Source: a virus | DNA: 36,898 nucleotides | Reading direction: 5' to 3' (one strand) | Virus record (IMG/VR): IMGVR_UViG_3300044640_000922 | Location: 1 to 36,898 of that record | Part shown: positions 12,168-20,281 of the stretch, piece after piece | How the letters are laid out: each line of letters opens with the position of its first letter | Numbering within the stretch: position 1 is the stretch's first letter | Position numbers and translations under genes: made by a program | The notes under the pieces: model-generated | The model's input: only the letters and a program-made list of their open reading frames with translations | The model's database searches: none | Told to the model about the DNA's origin: nothing

Positions 12168-13110
12168 ATACGGCCTCGCCCCGGAAATAGGCTACGCCGT
12201 CGATGACCTCGCACAGTTCAGGCGGCAGGAGGCGACCGTCCTTGAACGTCAGGACCGCGAACCCTGAACACCAGGGGGTCGCGTTGTTCTCCAGATACTC
12301 GAACTGCGGACCGAGCGGATCGGCCAGAGTGCCGGTGTCGACGCCCCACCGACGCCCGGTGTAATCGGCCCAGGGCGTGATGGCGAGCCGGTGAAGGTGG
12401 CCCGTGACCATCGTCAAGCCGCCTTTCAGGGTGTTGTTGTAAGTGGCGTGGATGCCGTTGGCCTGCCGGTGCTTCACCATCACCGAGCCGTTCAGGCGGA
12501 TAGACCAAGCCATTTCCCATTCGGGGAACTTGTCAGCAAGCCGCTCCAGGACGCCGTCATACTGCCCGGCGTTGATGGCGAGGGCGCGGTCAAACCGCTG
12601 GTCGTGGTTGCCGATATTCCAGTCAAGCGGCGTCCCCCGCCTGGCGGCGAGGGCGATCTCATGCATCCGCTCAAGGCAGGCGTCCAGCTCTTCCTTCACC
12701 GAAGGAGGCTGGCCCCAGCCGTGAGGGTCGTGCCGGCTGATCCGGGCGCCGTCGAAGATGTCGCCGTTGGCGATGATCCGGGCGGGCTTCAAACGCTTGA
12801 TCAGTTTCAGCAGCGCCTCGTTCGCCACCGTCCGCGAGCCCGGCCAGAAGTGGGCGTCGGAGAAGGTGACAACGTGGCCGTTCTCCACCGTCGCCTGACG
12901 CTCGCGGGTGTAGGACCAGGCCTGGGTGTAGATGGTCGCCGACTCGCGAACCGGGTTCGTCTCCAGCAGGAGGCCCCGCTGGCTCATGGCCCGCCGGCGG
13001 TCATAGACGCTACGCTCGGTGACCCCGAGGATGCGGGCGGCCGCGGCAACAGATCCACGCGCGGTTTCCCACGCGGCGATGAACTCTTCGTCAGTCGAGC
13101 GGCGGGGCAT
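12166..13110 (-). CDS. Calcineurin-like metallophosphoesterase with N-terminal HTH
   Basis: 314 residues. Residues 5-48 are a helix-turn-helix (EEFIAAWETARGSVAAAARI, then LGVTERSVYDRRR). The rest is a metallophosphoesterase with all motifs: SDAHF (D85, H87), NGDIFDG (D117), GNHDQ (N168, H169), VKH (H214) and GHLHR (H238, H240). Such enzymes hydrolyse phosphoesters, including nucleic acids or cyclic nucleotides, with two metal ions. The HTH suggests a DNA substrate or site, and phage relatives are often placed near packaging or lysis genes. GGAGGG precedes the ATG. It is the last gene of the late operon. Confidence 0.9.
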   Translation of the reverse strand: MPRRSTDEEFIAAWETARGSVAAAARILGVTERSVYDRRRAMSQRGLLLETNPVRESATIYTQAWSYTRERQATVENGHVVTFSDAHFWPGSRTVANEALLKLIKRLKPARIIANGDIFDGARISRHDPHGWGQPPSVKEELDACLERMHEIALAARRGTPLDWNIGNHDQRFDRALAINAGQYDGVLERLADKFPEWEMAWSIRLNGSVMVKHRQANGIHATYNNTLKGGLTMVTGHLHRLAITPWADYTGRRWGVDTGTLADPLGPQFEYLENNATPWCSGFAVLTFKDGRLLPPELCEVIDGVAYFRGEAV

Positions 13111-13128
13111 GTGCCCTCCGTTGGCTGT

Positions 13129-13407
13129 TTACGGGGAGGTCTTCCGGCAGGGCTCGATTGCGGCCTCCAGGGCCTTGAGACGGGCTTCTCGCAGGGGCCA
13201 GCCGGCCGCCAGCAGCCGGGTGAACTCGGCCTGGTCGGGGGCTTGGCGCAGGGCCTCGCGGGTGTCGGGATAGGTCGGAGGCTTGGGGAAGTCCGCCGAG
13301 ACGCACGGAACCGGGACCGGCACTTTGATTTCAATCGGCGGGGGCGTGTCGGTCGTGGCGCAGGCGGCGAGGCTTCCTGCAGAAAGAATGGCAGCGTAAA
13401 CTTTCAC
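13129..13407 (-). CDS. Putative outer-membrane spanin lipoprotein (Rz1-like)
   Basis: 92 residues from GTG at 13407, overlapping the stop of the upstream spanin-like gene (GTGA). The N-terminus MKVYAAILSAGSLAACATTD is a lipoprotein signal with lipobox LAAC, cleaved before C16. A proline-rich stretch follows (TPPPIEIKVPVPVPC), typical of o-spanins. The C-terminal half is helical. With the upstream membrane-anchored coiled-coil protein it would bridge inner and outer membranes and fuse them at lysis. It overlaps the partner gene only by four bases rather than being nested as in lambda. Confidence 0.75.
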   Translation of the reverse strand: MKVYAAILSAGSLAACATTDTPPPIEIKVPVPVPCVSADFPKPPTYPDTREALRQAPDQAEFTRLLAAGWPLREARLKALEAAIEPCRKTSP

Positions 13408-13799
13408 GGCACGGTCTCCTCAAAGCGCCGGCGCACGTCCTCGGCCCGCTCGCAGGCGTTCGCGCCGTTGAGGCGGGCGGTCAGGAGGGCGTCAGCCTGT
13501 TTGCGAGCGGAGGCGGCGACGGCGCGGGCATCGGCGGCGGCCTTGTCGGCTTGGGCGAGCTTCACGCGGCCCGCAGCCTCCAGCGCGTCCACGGCGGCTT
13601 TCTGGCGGCTCAGGGCGGCCTCGCACGTCCTTGCGCGGGCTTCCTGCCATGCGAGGGCGGAACGGGCCTCAGCGGCGCTCTTTTCGGCCATGTCGAGGTC
13701 AGCCTTGAGGCGACCGACCCGCACGGTCTGGAGGGAGGCGAAGGCCAGCAGGAGGGCGAGCGCCCCCGCGGCCCAAAGTCGGGGGCTCATCCACCACAT
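13404..13799 (-). CDS. Putative inner-membrane spanin (Rz-like)
   Basis: 131 residues starting MWWMSPRLWAAGALALLLAF; the ATG at 13799 lies one base after the endolysin TGA. Residues 8-24 are a single N-terminal transmembrane helix, and residues 30-125 are a long Ala/Glu/Arg/Lys coiled coil in the periplasm with three cysteines (TCEA, NACERAED). This is the form of i-spanins. The lipoprotein gene follows with a 4-bp overlap. The assignment rests on topology and context, not sequence identity. Confidence 0.75.
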   Translation of the reverse strand: MWWMSPRLWAAGALALLLAFASLQTVRVGRLKADLDMAEKSAAEARSALAWQEARARTCEAALSRQKAAVDALEAAGRVKLAQADKAAADARAVAASARKQADALLTARLNGANACERAEDVRRRFEETVP

Positions 13800-13800
13800 G

Positions 13801-14301
13801 TCAGGCCTCGTTCGTGCTGACGGTCTTGGGCTCCGGGAAGCCGACCACGCGCACGGCCTTGGGCGGCAGGGGAACGCCGGGAGGCCAGCGGGTGGCGATG
13901 CAGCGGCTTTTCGCAATCCAGGCGTAGTTCACCGCATCACCCTGATTGCCACCGAGGACGCGATAGTTCGTTGCTGTCTCGCCCGCATAGAAGCCGACAT
14001 GGCCCCCGCCGGGCCGCTCGAAGACCAGAACCGCGCCAAGGGTCGGCTCCACCGGCTGGCCCCAGTCGGCCCACGCCTTGGCCCTCACCGCGATCTGCGG
14101 CGGGGTCTGGCCGGCGGCGGTCATGCAGTAGGCCACGAAGAGCCCACACCACGGGGTCGCGTCGTCGGTGTAGGCGATGCCCAGCCGGCGCCCGACCTTG
14201 CCGGCCCACTCGATGATCTTGGGGTTGGACCTGGCCCCCGGAATTTCGCGGGTTCCGATCTGAGCCTTGGCGACCGAGTGCCAGACGGGGGTGTCAGTCA
14301 T
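13801..14301 (-). CDS. Endolysin, NlpC/P60-CHAP-like peptidoglycan hydrolase (TIGR02594 type)
   Basis: 166 residues. It opens PVWHSVAKAQIGTREIPG and NPKIIEWAGKV, then DDATPWCGLFVAYCMTAAG with the catalytic Cys at C52, PTLGAVLVFERPGGGHVGFY with the catalytic His at H101, and VLGGNQGDAVNYAWI. This arrangement is that of the TIGR02594 family of cysteine amidase/endopeptidases. No signal peptide, so a holin is needed to reach the cell wall. AAGGAA lies upstream of the ATG, which overlaps the holin stop by 8 bp. Confidence 0.88.
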   Translation of the reverse strand: MTDTPVWHSVAKAQIGTREIPGARSNPKIIEWAGKVGRRLGIAYTDDATPWCGLFVAYCMTAAGQTPPQIAVRAKAWADWGQPVEPTLGAVLVFERPGGGHVGFYAGETATNYRVLGGNQGDAVNYAWIAKSRCIATRWPPGVPLPPKAVRVVGFPEPKTVSTNEA

Positions 14302-14530
14302 TGGCCGTGGTTCCTTTGGCTTTCTCCCATGCCCGGATGGCCGCGAACGGAGCCGCTGCGGCGATGCAGGCGGCGAGGCCTGTAAGGTCGGGATAGGTGC
14401 GGGTGATGAGAGGGACGGCGATGCCGTTGACGATCAGGCTTCCGCCGATGCCGAGCTGGACCAGAGGCCGCCACCACTTCCGGACCGCGCAGAGGGCGGC
14501 GGACTGGAGGGCGAGGATAGCGGCCTTCAC
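14294..14530 (-). CDS. Putative holin
   Basis: 78 residues from GTG at 14530, overlapping the stop of the gene before. Two hydrophobic helices: about 22-40 (PLVQLGIGGSLIVNGIAVPL) and about 46-64 (LTGLAACIAAAAPFAAI), preceded by KWWR and ending in a charged tail EKAKGTTAND. A small two-helix membrane protein directly before the endolysin is the usual holin position and shape. The N-terminal helix AAILALQSAALCAV might be a third segment. Confidence 0.75.
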   Translation of the reverse strand: MKAAILALQSAALCAVRKWWRPLVQLGIGGSLIVNGIAVPLITRTYPDLTGLAACIAAAAPFAAIRAWEKAKGTTAND

Positions 14531-14901
14531 TTGAGCAGCAGGGCTAGCCGGTCGCCGGTCAGCCACCACAGAACCCCGCCCAGCAAGGTCGCCGCCATGG
14601 CCGCGCCGGTCGCCGTCTTCACCCACCCGTCCCATGTGGCGAACCGCCGCTGGACGTCGCGCTCCAGACGCATCAAGCGCCCGACGATGCCAGTGCCTAC
14701 GGGCTGGCCGTATTCGTCCTGGCTTTCCGAGCCGATGGCCTTGGTGAGGCCGGTCAGCATTTCCTCAATCTTCGCCGTCGCCTGCCAAGCCTGTTCGGCC
14801 TTGGACGCGGACTGCTCGATAAGCTGATAAATCTCGTCGTGGGTCTTGCCCTCGGGCTGGTTGACAGCGCGAGTGCGCCGACGCGGCGGGGTTTCCGGCA
14901 T
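14527..14901 (-). CDS. Coiled-coil protein with C-terminal membrane anchor, lysis cassette
   Basis: 124 residues. N-terminus basic (PETPPRRRTRAVNQPEGKTH), then a coiled coil (about 20-88: DEIYQLIEQSASKAEQAWQA, KIEEMLTGLTKAIG, LMRLERDVQRRFATWDGWVK) and a C-terminal transmembrane helix (about 93-115: TGAAMAATLLGGVLWWLTGD). Such proteins often sit beside holins and may be an anti-holin or second holin. First of the lysis genes after the divergent small gene at 14928. Confidence 0.65.
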   Translation of the reverse strand: MPETPPRRRTRAVNQPEGKTHDEIYQLIEQSASKAEQAWQATAKIEEMLTGLTKAIGSESQDEYGQPVGTGIVGRLMRLERDVQRRFATWDGWVKTATGAAMAATLLGGVLWWLTGDRLALLLK

Positions 14902-14927
14902 GGCGGGGTCCGTGGTAGGGTGGAGGG

Positions 14928-15125
14928 ATGGAAAAAGACGTTCCGCCGATCCTCGACGTTCACGCCGATGTCGTGCATGACCCGTCCGCCCAGCCCGCAG
15001 GCTCAGCGGATCAGTTCACCGAGATCCTGACCAACCTGGTTGGCAAGGGGATCATGATTGCCATTCTGGTCGTGGCCGGCCGGGTCTGGAATTGGCTCTA
15101 CAACCTCTGGTTCAAGATTTTCTAG
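14928..15125 (+). CDS. Small membrane protein on the opposite strand of the late operon
   Basis: 65 residues with GGTGGAGGG directly before the ATG. The first 35 residues are acidic and soluble (MEKDVPPILDVHADVVHDPS), followed by one hydrophobic helix (about 39-56: GKGIMIAILVVAGRVWN) and an aromatic, cationic tail WLYNLWFKIF. No minus-strand frame in the 220-bp gap between its neighbours looks real. Its TAG and the minus-strand TAG of the 708-residue gene share the palindrome CTAG (15122..15125). The lone orientation means it would be expressed separately from the late genes, but I find no clear promoter. Confidence 0.6.
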   Translation: MEKDVPPILDVHADVVHDPSAQPAGSADQFTEILTNLVGKGIMIAILVVAGRVWNWLYNLWFKIF

Positions 15126-17248
15126 AACCGGATTGTTGAGGCCAGCGGGACAGCGGCGCGAGCCGCCTGCGACTGACGAATGGCGTTTTGTGCGCGGGTG
15201 GCCTGCAGCACGTTCAGGAGCCTCGTGATCTCGTCCGGGTTTATGGCCGTCTGACCGAGGATCGCGTTGGCTTCCTCGTCGTTCAGGACGCCCGTGCGCT
15301 TGGGGATGACCTTGGACAGACCGCGCGCCAGCCGACCGGGGACGCTCTGCGGGGACGAAAGTGCGTTGACGGCCTCGTCGACACCGGCCTCAATCGGGTC
15401 CTGCGGGTCGCTAAGGTCCTTCATCGCGGCGGTCTTGGGCGCCGTGCGCGATTGGGCGGTGATGGCGTTGTTTCGCTCGGCCGCCTTCACCCGCGTGGCG
15501 GCGGACTTCACAAAGGCCGCGAAGCTGGCGTCGTCCGGGAAAGCCAAGGCGATTTTCTCGCCAAGGTTCTGGTCCTCGGTGAGCCGGCGCATGACCGAGA
15601 TGTCACCCTTTGCGCTCTTGACCTGCTTAAACAGCGCCTCGGCCACGCCCTTGCGGTAGTGAAGCATGGCCGCCGGGTCCATGGCCGCCAGTTCCTGCTG
15701 CACCTCCTCGGGCCAGACGCTGTTGTTGAGGACGTTCTTGCCCATTTCCAGAGCCGACTTGTTGTCGGCGTCGAGGCCGTATTGCTTCAGCCAGGCGTCG
15801 TAGTCGGCGAAGCCGCCGCGGTTGGGATCGCGGGCGTTGTCGCGGATGGCCCGGCCAAGGTCTTTCAGGGCAACGCCGGTGTCTCCGTCCCCGTTGCGGA
15901 ACGCCCGATCCGCCCCCTTCAGCAGCTTCTCGGAAATGTTCTGCGCATCGCGGACCCGCAGGGTGACGCCCGAGGGCTTGTCCAGCACCTGATCCAGAAC
16001 GCGCATGAGGTCGCCGGCCTGGTTGCGAATGGCCGGGTCTGTGTTGGCCCTCATGTTTTCGGCGGCGTCCTGAAGGGCGCTGCGGGCGCGGTCGGATCGC
16101 AGGGCGAGGATGGAGTTTTCGTCCAGAGTGACTAGATGCTCGCCCAGCTTCTCCATGCCGGAGCGCGCGTTGTCGCGCTGGGTGGTGATGAGGTTGTTCT
16201 GGTAGGAGAAGAAGTCACCCTTGGCCCCGAGGGCGCTTTGCACGTCCTGCGCCACGGCCTTGGCCGTTTGCGCCCTGTTGGCGTCCACCGCCCGACGCAC
16301 CGCCGTCTGAGCGGCCCCAGGAGACGCTGCGGCGGCCTCGTAGACGCCGAACAGGTTGTCCCCGCCTTGGTAGAGCGGGTTCTGGCCCGGCTTGAACTGG
16401 ACCCCGGCGCGCACGTCCCGCTGAATGGCGCGATCAAGCGCACGGGCGACCTTCACTTCTGCGGGATTGGCGCGGGGTGGAGGTGGGGGCAGTCCGGTCC
16501 TCTCTGCTGCGCTGACGCCCATGGCGTTGACGCCCGCCGTCACGGCGTTCCGAATGTTCTCCGGAACCCGGTTCGCTACGGCCTGCACCATTGGCTGCAC
16601 AGCCCCGGACACTGCCCTGAACGCGGGCGGCACTGCGGCGCCCACGCCGAAGCCAAAGGCTGCGCCGGGAAGAATGCCCTCGACGCCCTGGTCTCCGGCG
16701 CCGGCAAGACCCCCCGCCGCCGAGCCGGCCGTACCGGCCCGCAGCATCTGCGCGCCCATTCCGGCTCCGGGCTTGGCGATTGCCAGCGGCCCAAGAACCT
16801 TGTTCACCGGGGAAGCGATTGCGCCGACCACGGTTCCCGTTCCGGAGGCTACCGGGTTGCTTCGTGCATAGCCTTGGCTGGCCTCGCGCTCCGCTTGAAG
16901 GACAGCCGCCTTCGCCTGCTGCGGGGTGTAGGACTTCTTGCCGAACAGGGCGCCGCCAAGGGCGTTGTTCACGGCGGTTTCAGCCATAGCGAGGTTGGCG
17001 TCGAGGTCGTCCGCGAAGTTGAAGCCGGCGCCTTGGCTAATGGAGCGGATGATGCCCGGCGTAGAGGTGGCGCGGCGGCGAGCGTCGGCGAGGGCTTCCT
17101 GCTGCGGGTTTGCGGCTTTGGCCGGCTTTCCGCCAGCGTCGGGAAACTGCCGCAGGACCTCGGCTCGGATTTGCGCATCCGTTGCCCCCGCCGGGCCTTG
17201 GATGGTGTAGGTCCGGCCGTCCGGGGCCTTGATCGAGTAGGTGGGCAA
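15122..17248 (-). CDS. Large putative DNA-ejection / internal virion protein
   Basis: 708 residues from TTG at 17248 with a strong AGGAGGGG site. The N-terminus PTYSIKAPDGRTYTIQGPAG then TDAQIRAEVLRQFPD is a small domain that recurs at the start of phage internal and tail proteins. Residues 70-240 are Gly/Ala-rich and amphipathic (for example GTGTVVGAIASPVNKVLGPL, AAFGFGVGAAVPPAFRAVSG), suggesting membrane insertion. The rest is long-helical (NLITTQRDNARSGMEKLGEH and following). Last of a group of four Ala-rich genes after the tail hub, the position of P22 ejection proteins gp7/gp20/gp16. No lytic transglycosylase motif is evident. Confidence 0.7.
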   Translation of the reverse strand: MPTYSIKAPDGRTYTIQGPAGATDAQIRAEVLRQFPDAGGKPAKAANPQQEALADARRRATSTPGIIRSISQGAGFNFADDLDANLAMAETAVNNALGGALFGKKSYTPQQAKAAVLQAEREASQGYARSNPVASGTGTVVGAIASPVNKVLGPLAIAKPGAGMGAQMLRAGTAGSAAGGLAGAGDQGVEGILPGAAFGFGVGAAVPPAFRAVSGAVQPMVQAVANRVPENIRNAVTAGVNAMGVSAAERTGLPPPPPRANPAEVKVARALDRAIQRDVRAGVQFKPGQNPLYQGGDNLFGVYEAAAASPGAAQTAVRRAVDANRAQTAKAVAQDVQSALGAKGDFFSYQNNLITTQRDNARSGMEKLGEHLVTLDENSILALRSDRARSALQDAAENMRANTDPAIRNQAGDLMRVLDQVLDKPSGVTLRVRDAQNISEKLLKGADRAFRNGDGDTGVALKDLGRAIRDNARDPNRGGFADYDAWLKQYGLDADNKSALEMGKNVLNNSVWPEEVQQELAAMDPAAMLHYRKGVAEALFKQVKSAKGDISVMRRLTEDQNLGEKIALAFPDDASFAAFVKSAATRVKAAERNNAITAQSRTAPKTAAMKDLSDPQDPIEAGVDEAVNALSSPQSVPGRLARGLSKVIPKRTGVLNDEEANAILGQTAINPDEITRLLNVLQATRAQNAIRQSQAARAAVPLASTIRF

Positions 17249-17260
17249 TGGCCCCTCCTG

Positions 17261-18145
17261 TCAGTCGGTGCGGGTAGCCTTGCCCCAGCCACTGTTGGCG
17301 CGGGGCGGCGGAGGGACGGGCGGGGGCTTCTTCTGGCCGCCGCCGGAATAGCTGGACCACCACTTGCTGAACGCCGCGTCGGCCCCGTCAAGGTTCCCGC
17401 GCCGCTGATACCAGCGGTCGTTCCACGCCAGCTTGGCGTCCTTCCGGGACTTCTCCGGATCGTCGGAAGGCGTCCAGATAATCGCGTTCCCCGCATCGCC
17501 GCTGACGTTCTTCCGGGTCGCTCCGTCCGGGCTGCGGTAGAAGGCTCCGCGCGGGGCGGCGTCCCGGCTCTGGCCAGATGTCATGTCAAGGGGATTGGTC
17601 GGCGTCAGGCCCGGGGTCCGTTGAGCCATGATCTCGCGCACCACCCCGAGATTTTCGCGCAGGTCTTCGGGCTGCATCCCCACATAGAGCGAGCCCAAGG
17701 CGCTTTCGAGCCGCCGCCCTTCGGCGTCGGACGCTGCGCCCAAGCCCGACGCGCCCGTGGGGGATTGCGCCTTGAGGGTCTCCATCTCGGTCCGGAAGAC
17801 GTTGGACCTGAGCGGAAGGAGCTTGCGGTCGAGGGTGTATCCCGGCGTTCCGGGGCGACCATCCGGCGAGCGCCAGATCGACATGATGCCGGGCGGCTTG
17901 ATCTCGCCCGCGTCCATGGCGGCCCAATAGCCCGTCGCCTTTTCGGGGTTGGCGTCAAGGAAATTGCGGGCGGCGTCCACCTGCCCCAGCCGCATCTGTG
18001 CGACCTTGAGTTGGTCGCCGGCGCGGGCCTTGCGCGTGACATATTCCTCGGTGGCGACGAAGTTCTTGCCGTCCCACACGCCGAGGTTTCCCCCGCCGAG
18101 GTCGTACTCGGCTCCGACAACGTAACGCTGCTGCGCTCGGGTCAT
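17261..18145 (-). CDS. Putative virion/ejection-associated protein
   Basis: 294 residues; AGGAGGCGCACATC precedes the ATG. Begins with MTRAQQRYVVGAEYDLGGGN and a helical segment (KARAGDQLKVAQMRLGQVDA). The C-terminus is Pro/Gly-rich and basic (GGGQKKPPPVPPPPRANSGW), probably disordered. Lies between two other ejection-type genes. No family recognised. Confidence 0.65.
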   Translation of the reverse strand: MTRAQQRYVVGAEYDLGGGNLGVWDGKNFVATEEYVTRKARAGDQLKVAQMRLGQVDAARNFLDANPEKATGYWAAMDAGEIKPPGIMSIWRSPDGRPGTPGYTLDRKLLPLRSNVFRTEMETLKAQSPTGASGLGAASDAEGRRLESALGSLYVGMQPEDLRENLGVVREIMAQRTPGLTPTNPLDMTSGQSRDAAPRGAFYRSPDGATRKNVSGDAGNAIIWTPSDDPEKSRKDAKLAWNDRWYQRRGNLDGADAAFSKWWSSYSGGGQKKPPPVPPPPRANSGWGKATRTD

Positions 18146-18157
18146 GATGTGCGCCTC

Positions 18158-18841
18158 CTAGAACTTGCGACCTGTGGGAGTGGGGGCTGTCGGGGCATCT
18201 CCGCTCACGCCGCCAGCCCCAGCCGCCGGCGGCCGGTTGGCGCGGATTTCGGCGGCCCGGCCCGAAGCCCGGCGCTGTTCGGCCAGTGCGTCTTGTGCGT
18301 CGATCTGCCGTTGCGTCAGAGCCTCGGCGTAGCGGTCGGAGTAGACCTCGCTCGCCTCGCCCGTCTGCGGGTCGATTGAGACCACGCCAGAGCGGGTGTT
18401 GAACAGCTTTCGCTCGGGGGCTTTCGGGCTCAGGAAGTCCCGCAGGCCGCTGATGCCGTCCAACGACACACCCGCCCCCAGCGCGTTCATCAGCGCCGCT
18501 TGTCCCTGCGGGCTGGTGAAGTCGAACGCCGGGGCCTTGGGCTGCATCTGGGCCATCGGATCAAACCGACCACGCCCGGCCAGGTTGGCCTCGCTGATCA
18601 GCTCGTTGACCTGCGGGGTTTGGGTGTCGGGCTGGATCTGGGCGAGAAGGCCCTGGATCGCCTGTTGCTGCTGCTGCTGCTGGGCCAGCCTCATGCGGCG
18701 TTCCTGCAGAGACTGGAAAGCCCCGCCGCCGGGGTTCGCCATGTCCTGAAAGGTCGCTTGCAGGTTCTGGATGCCTTCCGGCGAGGTGTAGAAACGGCCC
18801 ATCTGGCCGAGGGCCTGTCCGATCTTGCCAAGGATTGCCAT
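18158..18841 (-). CDS. Putative virion protein with poly-Gln tract
   Basis: 227 residues. N-terminus AILGKIGQALGQMGRFYTSP, then LQERRMRLAQQQQQQQAIQG with a run of seven glutamines encoded by a CTG/CAG microsatellite at 18662..18683. The middle is helical (RYAEALTQRQIDAQDALAEQ) and the C-terminus Ala/Pro/Gly-rich. Such Gln/Ala-rich proteins occur among ejection proteins that unfold to pass through the tail. The tract is a likely length-variable site. Confidence 0.68.
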   Translation of the reverse strand: MAILGKIGQALGQMGRFYTSPEGIQNLQATFQDMANPGGGAFQSLQERRMRLAQQQQQQQAIQGLLAQIQPDTQTPQVNELISEANLAGRGRFDPMAQMQPKAPAFDFTSPQGQAALMNALGAGVSLDGISGLRDFLSPKAPERKLFNTRSGVVSIDPQTGEASEVYSDRYAEALTQRQIDAQDALAEQRRASGRAAEIRANRPPAAGAGGVSGDAPTAPTPTGRKF

Positions 18842-18844
18842 GCT

Positions 18845-19939
18845 CTACCTGCCCTTCATAAAGCCGCCGCCGCCGGTCGCCCCGAGCGCCATCAAAGACC
18901 CGCCGCCGGTGAACGGAGCCAGCGCAAGGCTGCCGAGCGTGCCGATAACGCTCATCGGGTCGGAGGTCCGGGAGGTCGAAGTGCTGTTCCCCGTCACCGT
19001 CTCGCCGGAGAGCAGGTTCAGGGGCATGCCGCCATAGGTCGCGGCGATCTGCTGGAGGACGGACAGGGGGGCCTGCGCCCGGGCTTGACTAAGCGCTTGC
19101 TGATCTGCGCCAAGAGCCCCCTGAAGGGCGATGTTCTGCCGCTGATCTGCGCCCATCGTCTCGCCAAGCGAGGCCAGCGCCCCGCCAGCCGCCAGTTGCC
19201 GGGCAAGCGCGGAGTCCTGCGCCCCGGCGTTGTAGCGTCCCGCCTCGTTCTGCGCCTGTGCCCCGAACGCCGCCGCCTGGTTCCTCGCCGCAGCATTGGC
19301 AAGAGCAGCCTGATTGGCCGCAGCCGCGCCGAACTCCGCCGCCTGGTTGCGGAAGCCTGCGTCCGTCGCCGACAGGCCCGTTGCGCGGGTGAACATCTGG
19401 TCCCGCAGCTGGGCAGAGGTCGAGGCCCGGCCCCGCGCAAGGTCGCTTTCCGTCAGGGCGCGCGTGATGGCCGCGCCAGATCCTCCGAAGGCCCCGCTGC
19501 GGGCCTCGTCCAGCGCCTGCTGCGCTCGCGTGGCGCCCGCGCCGTAATCGAAGTCCGCCAGCGCGGAATTGACGACATCGGCTTCATACGGGCTCTTGTA
19601 CTTGTCCAGACCCTCCAGAAGCGAGGAGGCGGTATAGCCCTGCGACCCGGCGTCCGTGGCGTCGTAGCCCTGCGCGTCGTAGGTGTTGGCTCCGGCGCCC
19701 GCCACCTCATTGAAGATGCCGCCCGCCTGCCCGAAGTAAGGGCTGGAATTGAGGCGTCCGGCGTTCTTGAAGGCCTTGGTCTGCAGCTGCGAAGGCCCGG
19801 CCACAAACGTGGTCGGATCGCGCCCCATCAGCCCTTGAAGCGCCCCGCCAACACCCGCCAGACCTTCCGTCACCCACGTGGGGTTGTTCGGCGTCCGGGT
19901 CTGCGTCGAGGATGAAGTGGTCTTGGTCTTCTTCGACAT
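18845..19939 (-). CDS. Ala/Gln-rich putative ejection protein
   Basis: 364 residues; ATG directly follows the upstream TAG. N-terminus low-complexity Lys/Thr/Ser (MSKKTKTTSSSTQTRTPNN), then SPYFGQAGGIFNEVAGAG and a long Ala/Gln/Asn helical region (about 140-280) with repeated 'RNQAA.FGA.A.N.A' units (FRNQAAEFGAAAANQAALAN, ARNQAAAFGAQAQNEAGRYN). C-terminus Gly-rich (APFTGGGSLMALGATGGGGF). The family resembles P22-type phage internal proteins in position and composition. Confidence 0.7.
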   Translation of the reverse strand: MSKKTKTTSSSTQTRTPNNPTWVTEGLAGVGGALQGLMGRDPTTFVAGPSQLQTKAFKNAGRLNSSPYFGQAGGIFNEVAGAGANTYDAQGYDATDAGSQGYTASSLLEGLDKYKSPYEADVVNSALADFDYGAGATRAQQALDEARSGAFGGSGAAITRALTESDLARGRASTSAQLRDQMFTRATGLSATDAGFRNQAAEFGAAAANQAALANAAARNQAAAFGAQAQNEAGRYNAGAQDSALARQLAAGGALASLGETMGADQRQNIALQGALGADQQALSQARAQAPLSVLQQIAATYGGMPLNLLSGETVTGNSTSTSRTSDPMSVIGTLGSLALAPFTGGGSLMALGATGGGGFMKGR

Positions 19940-20281
19940 CTACAGCGCCTTCCAGAGTTCCCCGTTGCGGGGCTCGAAACCGAAGTCCCGCAGGCGGCGC
20001 TTCCAGCCCCTGCGTCCGTTCACCGTGGCCCACCGCGCGCCCTGCGCCCGGCCCCACGCGGCCATGCCGGGGATCATCGCCAGCATCTCGGCCCCGTCCC
20101 CGCCGCCCAGCCAGACGTGCATCCGGTCGGGGTCGGTCACGAGGGTCGTGACGAAAGCCGCCTTCTCCCCCGGCCAAAGCGTGGCCCGGCCAGTGAGAAG
20201 CTCGGCCACCACCTCCGCTTCAGTCGCGTCCGTCAGCGCCGGCAGAAGCCAGCGGCGGACCCGCACCCATTCTCCGATCAA
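19940..20281 (-). CDS. Small conserved virion-region protein, possibly GNAT-fold
   Basis: 113 residues from a TTG at 20281 that overlaps the hub gene's stop (TTGA). The pattern MHVWLGGGDGAEMLAMIPGM, AAWGRAQGARWATVNGRRGW, KRRLRDFGFEP resembles the second half of a GNAT acetyltransferase fold (strand, helix, 'GR.GW...L...GF'), and relatives occur next to tail genes of podoviruses. The AdoCoA-binding R/Q-x-x-G-x-G/A loop is not clear, so catalysis is uncertain. Confidence 0.62.
   Translation of the reverse strand: MIGEWVRVRRWLLPALTDATEAEVVAELLTGRATLWPGEKAAFVTTLVTDPDRMHVWLGGGDGAEMLAMIPGMAAWGRAQGARWATVNGRRGWKRRLRDFGFEPRNGELWKAL

Noticed and set aside
12391-14385. 664-codon plus-strand frame opposite the lysis and metallophosphoesterase genes
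   Set aside because: Its composition is Arg/Pro/Gly-rich antisense of well-supported genes (metallophosphoesterase, spanins, endolysin). Long antisense frames are expected at this GC content.
14754-14978. 74-codon minus-strand frame over the start of the lysis coiled-coil gene
   Set aside because: Low-complexity Arg/Pro/Ser sequence overlapping a better-supported gene in another frame.
16136-18379. 747-codon plus-strand frame
   Set aside because: Antisense to two virion genes with good ribosome sites; the translated product has no domain structure and low-complexity Arg/Gly/Leu.
18662-18683. CTG microsatellite considered as a regulatory or CRISPR-like repeat
   Set aside because: It encodes the poly-Gln tract of a virion protein in frame; no spaced repeat units. 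No CRISPR array is visible anywhere in the window.
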